Shown piece after piece: positions 16,846 to 25,381 of a stretch of 64,000 nt of DNA. Under the pieces are notes generated by a model that was not told the origin of the DNA, made no database searches, and saw only the letters and a list, made by a program, of their open reading frames with translations. The stretch's first letter is position 1. Each line of letters opens with the position of its first letter. Position numbers and translations under genes: made by a program. Location of the stretch: contig JANXET010000002.1 in assembly GCA_025058315.1 (NCBI GenBank), positions 62,001 to 126,000 of the forward strand. Direction: 5' to 3'. The DNA comes from Candidatus Bathyarchaeota archaeon (lineage in GTDB: Archaea > Thermoproteota > Bathyarchaeia > Bathyarchaeales > Bathycorpusculaceae).

Positions 16846-18579
16846 ATGCCCACCCTGTTCATGGCTATTGCGGAATTATGCGAAAGACTGGAAAAGATGA
16901 CTCGTAGAATTCCAATGGTTGATATTGTAGCCGAATTTTTAGTAAGGCTTGAGGCAAGCGAGATTGAACCTGCGGTTTCAATGATCCAGGGGAGACCTCT
17001 GCCGAAATTGAGTCAACGGGCACTTAATGTCAGTTGGGCCACGCTGGGTAATATTATAATGCGCATAACACGCGTGGACTGGGACACTTTTCTGAAGGTA
17101 CTCAGCAAAACAGGCGATGTGGGCGCTGCAACCATGGAGATCTTAAATAACCGCGGGGTGCGGCAACTATCCCTTTATGCAAAACCTCTAAGCATAGCTG
17201 ATGTGCGTAAGAGTTTTGAGGCTATAGCTGAGGCTGAGGGGCAAGGCTCCAAAGAGAAAAAGGAGCGCATAATCGAGGCGCTGCTTAGCTCAGCTTCGCC
17301 GTTGGAAGCAAAATACTTGGTAAAAATAATGATCGGCGAGATGCGGACTGGTTTCCATGAGGGATTGATGGAGCATGCTGTTTCAAAAGCGTTTAACGTC
17401 CCCCTGGAATCGGTCCAAACGGCAAGCATGCTGCTCGGCGACATAGGCTTAGTGGCATACTTAGCCAAAACAGAAGGCATAGAGGGAATTCTCAAGGTTG
17501 GCTTCAAAACTTTCAGACCTGTTAAGTTAATGTTGGCCCAAACAGCGGAGTGTGTGGCTGAAGCCATAAGAGAACATGGAGGCAGAACTGCCTTCGAATT
17601 CAAGCTCGACGGGGCAAGAGTTCAGATTCACAAGCTCGGACAGGAAGTTAAGATATATAGCCGAAGACTCACAGACGTTACTAAAAGCCTTCCAGAACTG
17701 GTTGAGGCTGTTAAGGAAAATATGCAAGCCTATGAGGCTATTTTGGAAGGCGAAGTCATAGCCGTAGATGATAATGGCCAACCCATGCCCTTTCAGCATC
17801 TTATGAGAAGATTTAAGCGGGTTCATGAACTTGAGCGTACAGCTGAGGCTGTTCCTGTGAAGCTTTTTCTCTTTGATATCCTATATCTAAACGGTGAAAG
17901 CCTCATAAACTTGTCCTACTACAGGCGGAGACAGATCTTAGCTGAAGTATCAGGTAAACTTCCATTAACGGAGCAGCTGGTAACTAGTGACGAAGGCGAG
18001 GCTGAAAACTTCCTATTAAAGGCTGTTGAGAGCGGACATGAAGGGCTTATGGCGAAGAAGCTGGATAGCAAATACACACCGGGCATTCGTGGGAAGCATT
18101 GGCTGAAGATAAAGCCCACCCTTGAACCGCTGGATCTGGTTATTGTTGCAGCGGAGTATGGCTATGGACGAAGACACTCATGGTTATCTGACTACTACTT
18201 AGCGGCGCGGGACGCCGAAACAGGCGAATTTCAAGTCGTCGGCAAAACCTTCAAGGGTCTTGCTGACCATGAAATAACCGAGGTGACTTCTCGCCTAAAG
18301 GAACTAGCCATAAAAGAGGAGGGTAGGCGGGTGATGGTGCTTCCAAAAATTGTTGTTGAGGTTGCGTATAACGAGATTCAGAAAAGCCAAAAATACAAAT
18401 GCGGATTAGCCCTAAGGTTTGCGAGAATAACAAGGATCCGATATGATAAAGCTCCAGAGGAAGCTGACACCATACAGCGTGTTAGAAAAATATATGAGCG
18501 GCAATTCCTGTGGAAAGGCAGATTTAAAGCTGGTGAACACAATATACTTACTTCTCAGAAGGGACTAAATCATGAATGA
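16846..18579 (+). CDS. lig: ATP-dependent DNA ligase
   Basis: Seals nicks in DNA during replication and repair. The 577-residue protein has the archaeal layout: an N-terminal DNA-binding domain (residues about 1-220), an adenylation domain with the catalytic motif I KLDGARVQ (Lys253 by count), AILEGEVIA, LFLFDILYLNGESLI and GLMAKKLDSKY, and a C-terminal OB fold with HWLKIKPTLEPLDLVI. Length is normal for archaeal LigI-type ligases. Its end overlaps the next gene's start by 8 bases. Confidence 0.96.
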   Translation: MPTLFMAIAELCERLEKMTRRIPMVDIVAEFLVRLEASEIEPAVSMIQGRPLPKLSQRALNVSWATLGNIIMRITRVDWDTFLKVLSKTGDVGAATMEILNNRGVRQLSLYAKPLSIADVRKSFEAIAEAEGQGSKEKKERIIEALLSSASPLEAKYLVKIMIGEMRTGFHEGLMEHAVSKAFNVPLESVQTASMLLGDIGLVAYLAKTEGIEGILKVGFKTFRPVKLMLAQTAECVAEAIREHGGRTAFEFKLDGARVQIHKLGQEVKIYSRRLTDVTKSLPELVEAVKENMQAYEAILEGEVIAVDDNGQPMPFQHLMRRFKRVHELERTAEAVPVKLFLFDILYLNGESLINLSYYRRRQILAEVSGKLPLTEQLVTSDEGEAENFLLKAVESGHEGLMAKKLDSKYTPGIRGKHWLKIKPTLEPLDLVIVAAEYGYGRRHSWLSDYYLAARDAETGEFQVVGKTFKGLADHEITEVTSRLKELAIKEEGRRVMVLPKIVVEVAYNEIQKSQKYKCGLALRFARITRIRYDKAPEEADTIQRVRKIYERQFLWKGRFKAGEHNILTSQKGLNHE

Positions 18580-19330
18580 AAAAGGAAAAGTTCCATTCTC
18601 CTACGAGGAATTTTACAGTCGCCACCTGGTTATGAGGGAAATTGGAATTGGAGGACAAAAGAAACTTGCTTCTTCAAGGGTTGCTGTTATTGGAGTAGGC
18701 GGCCTAGGCACCGTTTCATCCCTATACTTGGCCCTTGCTGGAGTTGGCTATCTACGCTTGATAGACGGGGACCTTGTAGAAGCTAAAAATCTCCATAGGC
18801 AAATACTTTACCGGCCCAGAGATCTGGGAAAACCTAAGGCTGAAGTTGCCGCTGAAAGGCTTTCAGAAGCAAACCCCTTCATCCAAGTTGAGCCAGCATT
18901 AGAGAAGCTAAACTCGAACAATGCTGAGAACCTTCTAAGAGGAGTTGACTGCGTCGTAGACGGACTGGATAATATGAGAAGCCGTTACATAGTTAACCGT
19001 GCATGTGCAAAGCTAAGGATTCCCTACGTCTTCGGAGCCGCAATGGGTATGGAAGGAAACATGTCCGTATTTGCACCGCCTGAAACCCCATGCCTAGAAT
19101 GCGTTCTCCCAAACATAAACGACAACATCCTGCCTCAATGTGAGACCAGAGGGGTCCTAAGCCCAACGCCTGGAATAATTGGGACCATGCTTGCCATGGA
19201 AACTATAAAATTGCTCCTCAGAGTAGGGCAGTCTCTAAAGGGCAAGTTAATGATATGCGACTTCAACGATATGTACCTAACAATCATAGAAATAAATAAG
19301 CGTGAAAACTGCCCAGCATGTCAAACATAA
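18572..19330 (+). CDS. ThiF/MoeB/HesA-type E1-like adenylyltransferase
   Basis: Activates the C terminus of a ubiquitin-like sulfur carrier (MoaD/ThiS/SAMP type) by adenylation. The Rossmann motif GVGGLGTVSS is at residues 41-50, DGDLVEAKNLHRQILYRPRD holds the ATP-binding Asp and Arg, a Cys in QCETRGVLSP (Cys190) matches the catalytic cysteine, and two CxxC pairs (CLEC and CPAC) form the zinc site. Molybdopterin synthesis fits the Mo/W enzyme Fwd here, but thiamine or tRNA thiolation are equally possible. Overlaps the ligase gene. Confidence 0.88.
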   Translation: MNEKGKVPFSYEEFYSRHLVMREIGIGGQKKLASSRVAVIGVGGLGTVSSLYLALAGVGYLRLIDGDLVEAKNLHRQILYRPRDLGKPKAEVAAERLSEANPFIQVEPALEKLNSNNAENLLRGVDCVVDGLDNMRSRYIVNRACAKLRIPYVFGAAMGMEGNMSVFAPPETPCLECVLPNINDNILPQCETRGVLSPTPGIIGTMLAMETIKLLLRVGQSLKGKLMICDFNDMYLTIIEINKRENCPACQT

Positions 19331-19353
19331 ACAACAATTAAACGCATAAAACC

Positions 19354-19363
19354 TTTATTAAAA
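19354..19363 (+). promoter_or_regulatory. TATA box of the tRNA-Cys gene
   Basis: An AT-rich TTTATTAAAA element lies 24-33 bases before the first base of the mature tRNA, the spacing expected for TBP-dependent transcription starting at or just before the tRNA. Purely positional and compositional evidence. Confidence 0.55.
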
Positions 19364-19386
19364 ACTGCGCAAAACTCTATCTAGGC

Positions 19387-19459
19387 GCCGGGGTGGCCGA
19401 GCGGTTTAGGCGGCTGCCTGCAGAGCAGCTGCACGTGGGTTCAACTCCCACCCCCGGCT
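19387..19459 (+). tRNA. trnC: tRNA-Cys (GCA)
   Basis: A complete cloverleaf of 73 bases without an intron and without encoded CCA. The acceptor stem GCCGGGG pairs with CCCCGGC, the anticodon stem GCTGC pairs with GCAGC around loop CTGCAGA (anticodon GCA), and the T arm is GTGGG-TTCAACT-CCCAC. The discriminator base is U, the identity base for cysteinyl-tRNA. A TATA box precedes it. Confidence 0.95.
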
Positions 19460-19498
19460 TTCCGGAATAACCCCCTCAGTCTACGAAAAGGAGAACTG

Positions 19499-19797
19499 AA
19501 TAATGGCCCTAGATTTGGGCTTGGAGAGCAAGCAGTTGTGCATTTGGAGATTGATGTACAACATGATCAAATATTTTACTTTCACAAAAACATAATTAAT
19601 GCTGATTTCAAAGACTGCCTGTAAAATATGATTCAAAGGTAGCTATTAAAGCTTTAGACAAGCCATTAAAGGTAAGTGTATGTCGACTTTTATACAAAGA
19701 TCCCGAGCATCTTAAAGCATCGTCGGACACTCTTAAGGTCGTTTCTGGTCAGAGTTTGAGGTTATTGAAAGCTTCTGAGCATATAAGAGGCACTTAA
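19499..19797 (+). pseudogene. Possible frameshifted gene remnant downstream of tRNA-Cys
   Basis: Two open segments join by a -1 shift near 19620. The first reads NNGPRFGLGEQAVVHLEIDV and on to NADFKDCL (stop at 19622-19624); the second, from 19621, reads VKYDSKVAIKALDKPLKVSV and continues to HIRGT (stop 19795-19797). Both have protein-like composition and are continuous in sense, but no start codon with a ribosome-binding site is seen. This could be the decayed C-terminal part of a lost gene. No family is recognised. Confidence 0.3.
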
Positions 19798-20108
19798 GTT
19801 CCCCTATGCTGGCTCTCTTGATCCAAGTGTTACTTAAGTTCAACTATACCTATGCCATTGTGCGCTTTAGAGCCATATATTCTAACAATTTCCACAATGA
19901 ACTCACAGGTGTCAGGATGGAAATTGTTGCTTCAATATATGCTCTTTTGACATGTTCAATTAAACTTAGTCATGTTGATTTAGAAGACCACGTTTTTCAC
20001 CGTGAATATATAAATGAAATTTGAGTTTCATTTCGAATTTAACCTCTTATTTCGTCGAAAACTCGCTGTTTTCAGTCTAAAGTTTTAAAAAATCCGTTCA
20101 AATGTTAT
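19798..20108. other. Gene-poor AT-rich interval
   Basis: No convincing gene. A 10-base direct repeat ACTTAAGTTC occurs twice about 40 bases apart near 19792 and 19832. A 72-codon frame at 19806-20024 lacks a ribosome-binding site and family character. The last 70 bases probably hold the promoter of the next gene. Confidence 0.4.
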
Positions 20109-20768
20109 TTGAAGTGTCGGGTAACCGGGGATAAGATGGCGAGATCTGAAAAATTTGAGGAAGACTTGAAAACTTTGATTTCAATTTTGAGGCAGGGGAT
20201 GGCTCCTGATCATGTTGTAACACTCTGCAACCTTATGAACCAGCTTGTAGAACTGCACAGGCATAACATCGTAAAAATAAACCATTCAGTTATGGAGCTA
20301 ATATGTGCTAAGTATCTTATTGAGCGTGGTTATCAAGTGGAAATTGAGAAGCCTCTAGCGCCCAGTCTAACATGCGACCTCTTCGGTGTTAAGGGTTACG
20401 GAAGCTTAATCGTGGAAATAGAAACGGGCTTCGTTCCTCCAGAGCATGCCCTAGACCCGCAGACATATCTTGCAGCGCGCATAGCCAGCAAAATAGTACG
20501 CTACAGCAGTTTCGCTGACAAGTTCGCGTTGGGCTTTCCACCATACTACTTTGTTCAGTTCCCTGAATTTTTCGCTCAACCCACAAAAGCACGAAAAAAG
20601 GAGGATTTAATTAATATTAAAAAACTATGTGATCGATACTACCGTAATCCCCCGGTGAGTTTGAAAGAGATAGAAACTGCAAGGGTTCACGCAGTCTATG
20701 TGATTGATGTAGACTCAGCCAGCGTCCGAGAGGTTGACCCGGAAGATTATATAAAGAAAGCAAGCTAA
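20109..20768 (+). CDS. Conserved-looking archaeal protein, possible PD-(D/E)xK nuclease fold
   Basis: 219 residues, not confidently recognised. The N-terminal third is helical; the middle has VMELICAKYLIERGYQVEIE, then TCDLFGVKGYGSLIVEIETG, which resembles the alpha-beta core of restriction-endonuclease-like folds (Asp followed by ExE at the end of a strand). No classic ExK lysine is seen, so the catalytic assignment is weak. ATG 20136 (MARSEKF) may be the real start. It sits 20 bases before the GPN GTPase, and the two probably form a unit. Confidence 0.6.
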   Translation: MKCRVTGDKMARSEKFEEDLKTLISILRQGMAPDHVVTLCNLMNQLVELHRHNIVKINHSVMELICAKYLIERGYQVEIEKPLAPSLTCDLFGVKGYGSLIVEIETGFVPPEHALDPQTYLAARIASKIVRYSSFADKFALGFPPYYFVQFPEFFAQPTKARKKEDLINIKKLCDRYYRNPPVSLKEIETARVHAVYVIDVDSASVREVDPEDYIKKAS

Positions 20769-20788
20769 GCTGATCTTAGAGGTTTAAG

Positions 20789-21508
20789 ATGAATGTCATA
20801 ATTTTGGGGACGGCGGGGTCAGGCAAAAGTCTCCTTACAAGTGAATTCGGTAAATTTTTGGCGGCAGAAGGCTATAGTGTACGTTATATTAACCTTGACC
20901 CAGGATGCACGTTCATCCCATACCAATGCGACTTTGATGTCAGATCCAGGTTCACCTTAGAGTCGATTATGCAGACGGAACGTTTGGGGCCGAACGGTGC
21001 CCTTCTAAGAGCTATGGATAAGCTTGGAAGAGTTAGAATACCCAATTTCAATGCGGACTTCACTCTTATAGATACACCTGGCCAACTTGAGGCTTTCGCC
21101 TTTCACAAATCAGGGCCGAAAATAGCACGTCGATTTAGCAAGGTTACAGGAGTTTTCCTTATCGACGCAACCATAGGCTTGAAAGATATGCCCGCCGCCT
21201 ACTTATACTCCCTAGCAGTGAAATACAGGCTGGGGATAGATATGGTTACAGTGTTGAATAAGGTTGATTTGCTCACAGAGGTATACGCTGAGAAAATCAA
21301 ACGCTTTTTAGCAAACCCTTCTTCGCATAAGCTAAGCCTTAAAAAGATCGGGGTCTTAGCCGATATATATGTACCTCTCTCAGAAATGCTTGAAAGGGTT
21401 GTTCCAGCTCAACGCATACCGCTTGTTTCAGCCAAAACAGAAGCAGGATTCATGGAGCTTTTAAGCTTGCTTTACGAGGTTAAATGCGTATGCGGTGACC
21501 TCACTTGA
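20789..21508 (+). CDS. GPN-loop GTPase
   Basis: A 239-residue homodimeric-type GPN GTPase. P-loop GTAGSGKS is at residues 7-14, the family-defining Gly-Pro-Asn insertion appears in RLGPNGALLRAMD (about 69-81), then IDTPGQLEAF (switch/G3) and LNKVDLL (G4). Eukaryotic GPN1-3 act in RNA polymerase assembly; the archaeal function is undefined. A ribosome-binding site gaggtttaag precedes the ATG. Confidence 0.9.
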   Translation: MNVIILGTAGSGKSLLTSEFGKFLAAEGYSVRYINLDPGCTFIPYQCDFDVRSRFTLESIMQTERLGPNGALLRAMDKLGRVRIPNFNADFTLIDTPGQLEAFAFHKSGPKIARRFSKVTGVFLIDATIGLKDMPAAYLYSLAVKYRLGIDMVTVLNKVDLLTEVYAEKIKRFLANPSSHKLSLKKIGVLADIYVPLSEMLERVVPAQRIPLVSAKTEAGFMELLSLLYEVKCVCGDLT

Positions 21509-21605
21509 AACAAAGAGCAACCATGCCGAACTTCCAAAATTCTAATAAACCAAAGCTCTTGAGCATCTAAACACCACCCACTTTTAAACTCCAAAAGAGG
21601 TTTCG

Positions 21606-22511
21606 TTGATGAGTGCCGACGAATTGAAAAAGCAGAAAAACCTTCAAGTGGATCTCATGCTTATTGGGATGAGCTTCATCTGGGGCCTTAACTTCACAGT
21701 TATAAAATCAACCTTGAACTATTTCTCCCCAATGGTTTTTAACGCAATAAGATTCACAGCGGCCTCGCTCCTACTTCTAGCCATCCTAAAGCTAAAGGAG
21801 AAAAGCATCAAAATCGACGGTAAAGATGTGAAACAATTCCTACTTCTAGCCATCATAGGAAACTCCCTCTACCAGTTTCTCTTCATTAACGGCATATCAT
21901 GCACAACGGCAGGAAACTCCTCGCTTATTTTGGCTACAACTCCAATATTCGTCGCCCTACTTGGCTCTGTTACTGGAGTCGAAAAGATAGGGCGGAGGTT
22001 CTGGCAGTACATAACATTGTCCTTTATAGGAGTTTCCATGATAATTATAGGCTCCGGGAAACCCCTTGCGCTCACAATTCAAAGCCTAATAGGTGACATG
22101 CTTATCCTGGCCGGAACAATATGCTGGTCAGCCTACACTGTTCTCTCTAAGCCCCTGCTAAACCGCTACTCCCCGCTAAAGCTTACAACGGTAACCATAA
22201 CGCTGGGCACTCCGCCTTTGATCATCCTCGCCATACCATACCTGCTAACGCAGAACTGGAACATGGTGGGAGCATGGGGATGGCTTGGACTGGCTTACTC
22301 TTCATGTCTCGCCGTGGCAATAGGATATACAATATGGTACTCCGGTGTAAGCCATGTTGGAGGAGCCAAAACATCCATGTACGAATACCTAATAACAGTC
22401 ATAGCCGTGGCTGCCGCATGGCTGCTCCTAAATGAAACAATGACCCTAATTCAACTTTTAGGTGCAACGCTAACTCTTACAGGTCTATACTTCTCAAGGA
22501 AACACAAGTAA
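21606..22511 (+). CDS. EamA/DMT-family transporter
   Basis: A 301-residue membrane protein with about ten helices arranged as two EamA repeats. The first begins LIGMSFIWGLNFTVIKSTLN and the second near SLIGDMLILAGTICWSAYTV; each ends in a glycine-rich helix pair (for example EYLITVIAVAAAWLLLNETM). Family members export amino acids, nucleosides or metabolites; substrate cannot be assigned. It appears monocistronic, with about 95 bases upstream and a 480-base gene-poor interval downstream. Confidence 0.88.
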   Translation: MMSADELKKQKNLQVDLMLIGMSFIWGLNFTVIKSTLNYFSPMVFNAIRFTAASLLLLAILKLKEKSIKIDGKDVKQFLLLAIIGNSLYQFLFINGISCTTAGNSSLILATTPIFVALLGSVTGVEKIGRRFWQYITLSFIGVSMIIIGSGKPLALTIQSLIGDMLILAGTICWSAYTVLSKPLLNRYSPLKLTTVTITLGTPPLIILAIPYLLTQNWNMVGAWGWLGLAYSSCLAVAIGYTIWYSGVSHVGGAKTSMYEYLITVIAVAAAWLLLNETMTLIQLLGATLTLTGLYFSRKHK

Positions 22512-22991
22512 ACCCAAAATTTGCAACAAACAATCTGATGCTAATATTTGAAAGTAATACTCAAAAATGGAGGAAAAGCTATTAGATATTCGATTCTTAA
22601 CTATTGTTTCTGTTTTGCCTGCTCCAGCCACATTTATGACAATCTTTCCAGCATCCATTCTAGAAGGTAAGATAAGTTGCTGCATGGTTATACATGACGG
22701 CTTCAACTGTATGTGGAAGAGGCTCACCCTGCTACGCAATGCCAGACAATTTGAATCTGTTCAGTTAATGGTTGAATCTTAGCAATTCACAATAAACGTG
22801 CTTATTGTTCTGATAGCTGTAGCCATAGTTAGGTGTAACCAACATAGTCATCGTAATGAGAAAAAAAGTAGTAAATCCCCATCGTTTTTTCCTTATTTTA
22901 TGTTCCATTTTACGGGCCCTAACGTGATGTTAATCGGAAAAACTTAATTAACTAAAACTTTTTCATCTATTTTATCGCTGAATATTAAACT
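22512..22991. other. Gene-poor interval before tRNA-Asp
   Basis: Short opposing frames occur (22567-22782 plus, 22494-22739 minus) but neither has a ribosome-binding site or recognisable family, and they overlap each other. The final 60 bases are AT-rich and likely contain the tRNA promoter. Nothing else is supported. Confidence 0.4.
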
Positions 22992-23069
22992 GCCCTGGTA
23001 GTATAGTCCGGTCTAGTATCGGCGGCTGTCGCCCGCTGGACCCGGGTTCAAATCCCGGCCAGGGCGCCA
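22992..23069 (+). tRNA. trnD: tRNA-Asp (GTC), CCA encoded
   Basis: Acceptor stem GCCCTGG pairs with CCAGGGC, discriminator G, and CCA is encoded (23067-23069). The anticodon arm GGCGG-CTGTCGC-CCGCT gives anticodon GTC; the T arm is CCGGG-TTCAAAT-CCCGG. No intron. Encoded CCA contrasts with the tRNA-Cys gene in this window, which lacks it. Confidence 0.95.
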
Positions 23070-23468
23070 TCATCTCATAGTTATGCAGCTTCTTCCGTGA
23101 GATCTTTAAATCTAAAGTCAAGCGTCATTAGATTGGCAGACCTGCATGAATATGAAGAGAACTCGCTGATAGGGACAGTTGCATCGTGAGGCAGTCCTCC
23201 CGGTGAGGTTACGGCTTGGATTAACACAAACCACTGCAAGTTTGGACAGAGCATGAATTAATACTTACTGGAGTTGCTCAGAAGACACAATTCACACATT
23301 TATAGCTTCAGCAACGCACGGAGCGCAGTAGTATCCTTTTAATGAGATGCTGAATATAATATAATATATAAATAAGAAGGTGCAAGATTGTACAAAAGTT
23401 TTGTATCTAAGTATTTACATTTTAGATGATGTAATGAACTTTTTAATACAACATGTTTCACTGAATTA
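23070..23468. other. Gene-free interval after tRNA-Asp
   Basis: No coding frame of note. A relatively GC-rich patch at about 23160-23220 lies between AT-rich flanks, which can mark a structured RNA, but I could not fold it into a known class. A box-C-like ATGATGT at about 23426 lacks partner boxes. Confidence 0.35.
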
Positions 23469-23798
23469 TCATCTTCTTAACCATGCGATTAAGGCTCCTG
23501 CCATGAAGCCTATTATTATTGGCCCTGCTATTAAAAGCCCCAGCATACTCATGAGGTTTAAAATAATTTCTTTTGCTTGAGCACCATATTCTCCAAATTT
23601 CGGAGCAAGGCTCTCTAGGCTTAAACTTAGGCTCCATACGTTCAAAATCACACCAACGACTAGAATTACTATGAATGCGATGATGTACTTAATCACCTTG
23701 ACTGTAATGTAGCCCAATGCGAATCCAAGAAGAAACTGGATTAATAGAACTGCAAGTACTGTGGGGTTCTGCATCGCCTGAAATAACACATCAATCAT
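23469..23798 (-). CDS. Small membrane protein, possibly FUN14-like
   Basis: A 109-residue protein with three hydrophobic segments (LIQFLLGFALGYITVKVIKY, IIAFIVILVVGVILNVWSLS and MLGLLIAGPIIIGFMAGALI). The LGFALGYITVKVIK glycine-patterned helix resembles FUN14-family membrane proteins of archaea, but the match is by eye and the role of that family in archaea is unknown. A gatgatgatg-rich leader precedes the ATG. It is followed on the same strand by nothing; the Lon-like protease lies upstream. Confidence 0.55.
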   Translation of the reverse strand: MIDVLFQAMQNPTVLAVLLIQFLLGFALGYITVKVIKYIIAFIVILVVGVILNVWSLSLSLESLAPKFGEYGAQAKEIILNLMSMLGLLIAGPIIIGFMAGALIAWLRR

Positions 23799-23852
23799 TC
23801 AACATCATCATCCAATTATGCCTGTAAGAACATAAAAGGATTTAAACCCTTT

Positions 23853-24698
23853 TTAGGTTTGGAATTGTTTTATGGCCTCAGTTATGTCTTCGACCTCGAT
23901 GATTTCCAGGCTGTATCCTTGCTGTTCAAGATAATTTTGGACACTTACTTTTTCGGGGATGTACTCACTTATGACAAACGGCCCAATTCTCGTGGTTTCT
24001 AATTTGTATATGACAACCGTTGACTGCCCCTTCGGGACCAGAAACTTTGCTGCCCCATTTTTTGCTGCTGCTATTGCCTTTTCTATTATACCCCCAACCT
24101 TACCGATGGTTCCATCACTTTCAATCGTGCCTGTTATGAATACATCTCTTCTGATGTCTTCTCCCTTTCCTTGAAGTGTGAACGTTAGAAGCGTAGCTAT
24201 GGCTGCTCCTGCCGATGGCCCATCAACAACCTCCAGAGGTTCGTCAGCAACAACCGTGAGCATACAGTCCAAGTTAGACGTTTCTTTGCGGGTTATTCGC
24301 TGAGCAACATTTAAAGCTGTTTCAGCTGAGCCTTGAAGCTCTATCCCAATCTTCGGGTTAGTTGCAATAAACATGCCTCCTGAGCCTTCCACGAAACGAG
24401 CATAAACTTTCATAACCTTGCCAACAGTGCTTCCGTTTGCAAGTGTTGCAACTCCAACGATGTATATCCAGGAACCTGAAGGCGAAGCATTTGTGGGGTG
24501 ATGCTCAACACTCCTCCCTAAGACTTCTAAGGTCTCCTTTAGCCTTAAGTTTTCAAGAGCTAATTCGTCAACTCTGGCTCGCAGCGTCTGAAGCCACTCG
24601 TACATAAAAATGTTAAGTGATAAGCTTAAACAAAGAACTATAGTAGCTGTCGCCAGCGCAACAGTTTGTCCCCTCATTTTTAGTTCCTCAGAATACAA
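23853..24698 (-). CDS. Membrane-anchored Lon-like (S16) serine protease without ATPase domain
   Basis: 281 residues: an N-terminal membrane helix (TATIVLCLSLSLNIFMYEWL region, residues about 17-37), a short coiled coil, then a lone Lon proteolytic domain from about residue 75. The catalytic dyad is visible as Ser162 in DGPSAGAA and Lys207 in VGGIIEKA, with FITGTIESDGTIGKVGG between. The AAA+ module of true Lon is absent, so this would act outside the cytoplasm on unfolded or specific substrates (inference). Cleavage of membrane or secreted proteins is the likely role. Confidence 0.85.
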   Translation of the reverse strand: MYSEELKMRGQTVALATATIVLCLSLSLNIFMYEWLQTLRARVDELALENLRLKETLEVLGRSVEHHPTNASPSGSWIYIVGVATLANGSTVGKVMKVYARFVEGSGGMFIATNPKIGIELQGSAETALNVAQRITRKETSNLDCMLTVVADEPLEVVDGPSAGAAIATLLTFTLQGKGEDIRRDVFITGTIESDGTIGKVGGIIEKAIAAAKNGAAKFLVPKGQSTVVIYKLETTRIGPFVISEYIPEKVSVQNYLEQQGYSLEIIEVEDITEAIKQFQT

Positions 24699-24804
24699 GC
24701 TGCAGATCTTATTAAAACGATTTTCGAAGCTGAATAGCTGATTTACTCTTTTTCAGATAAACCCTCTTCTCTTTGAACTCTTGAAAACAAATGGATAGTC
24801 CGCA

Positions 24805-25236
24805 TTAGCTCTTTAAGTTTTCAGCAACAATCTTGCCTAACTTCTTGCAGGCTTCCGCTTCACGTCCCTTCGGAGCTGCATGGACACCGAGTTTCCCAAG
24901 CACTTTAAAGTTCATTCTTATCAAGGTTTTCTCCAACCACCTTAATGCCATCGGAGTTATCCGGCATGAAGTAAAAATAGCTCCAGCCTTATCTCTTAAG
25001 GATTCTCCAACAGCAGGTAGACTTAAAAAGTCCTTCATGGTTTTGCTTGCAGAAAATGCATGAGTTGGGCATCCCAGTATAACCGCGTCAGCGTTCTTCA
25101 TATCCTCTAAGGATACTTCTCCAATTTTCCGCAAAGTAACCTCCGCGCCAGATTCCTTTGCTCCTTCAGCTATAAGTTCAGCTGCTTTAGCCGTGTTTCC
25201 TGTTAAACTGTCATAAATCACCAAAATTTTAAGCAA
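24805..25236 (-). CDS. Flavodoxin family protein
   Basis: A 143-residue FMN-binding flavodoxin. The phosphate loop YDSLTGNTAKAAELIA (residues about 7-22) and the second FMN loop LGCPTHAFSAS are clear. It would shuttle low-potential electrons. The longer frame back to 25338 is not used: TTG 25236 has a GGTGA site 5 bases before it, and the upstream residues do not look like flavodoxin. No other redox partner is adjacent. Confidence 0.85.
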   Translation of the reverse strand: MLKILVIYDSLTGNTAKAAELIAEGAKESGAEVTLRKIGEVSLEDMKNADAVILGCPTHAFSASKTMKDFLSLPAVGESLRDKAGAIFTSCRITPMALRWLEKTLIRMNFKVLGKLGVHAAPKGREAEACKKLGKIVAENLKS

Positions 25237-25381
25237 AATTTCACCTGATATACATCTCATGCAAATGCATATTAAGCTTTTTTGATTAGCAGTGGTTTTT
25301 TCGATGAGGATCGAAACAATTATAAGCGAAGTTTGCATTTTGCCTCCTTACTTGTAGTGTAAAATAACAGGATGATGGAGA

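Noticed and set aside
19806-20024. A 72-codon plus-strand frame after tRNA-Cys
   Set aside because: No ribosome-binding site, no recognisable family, and it lies in a region with other decayed frames.
22494-22782. Two overlapping short frames on opposite strands
   Set aside because: They exclude each other, lack ribosome-binding sites and show no family signature; the minus frame also overlaps the end of the EamA gene.
23150-23230. GC-rich patch as an H/ACA or other structured RNA
   Set aside because: I could not form a convincing hairpin with an ACA tail; only composition supports it.
23420-23470. Box-C-like ATGATGT with a CTGA downstream
   Set aside because: No D'/C' pair between them, no terminal stem and no recognisable guide; unlike the element at 41256.
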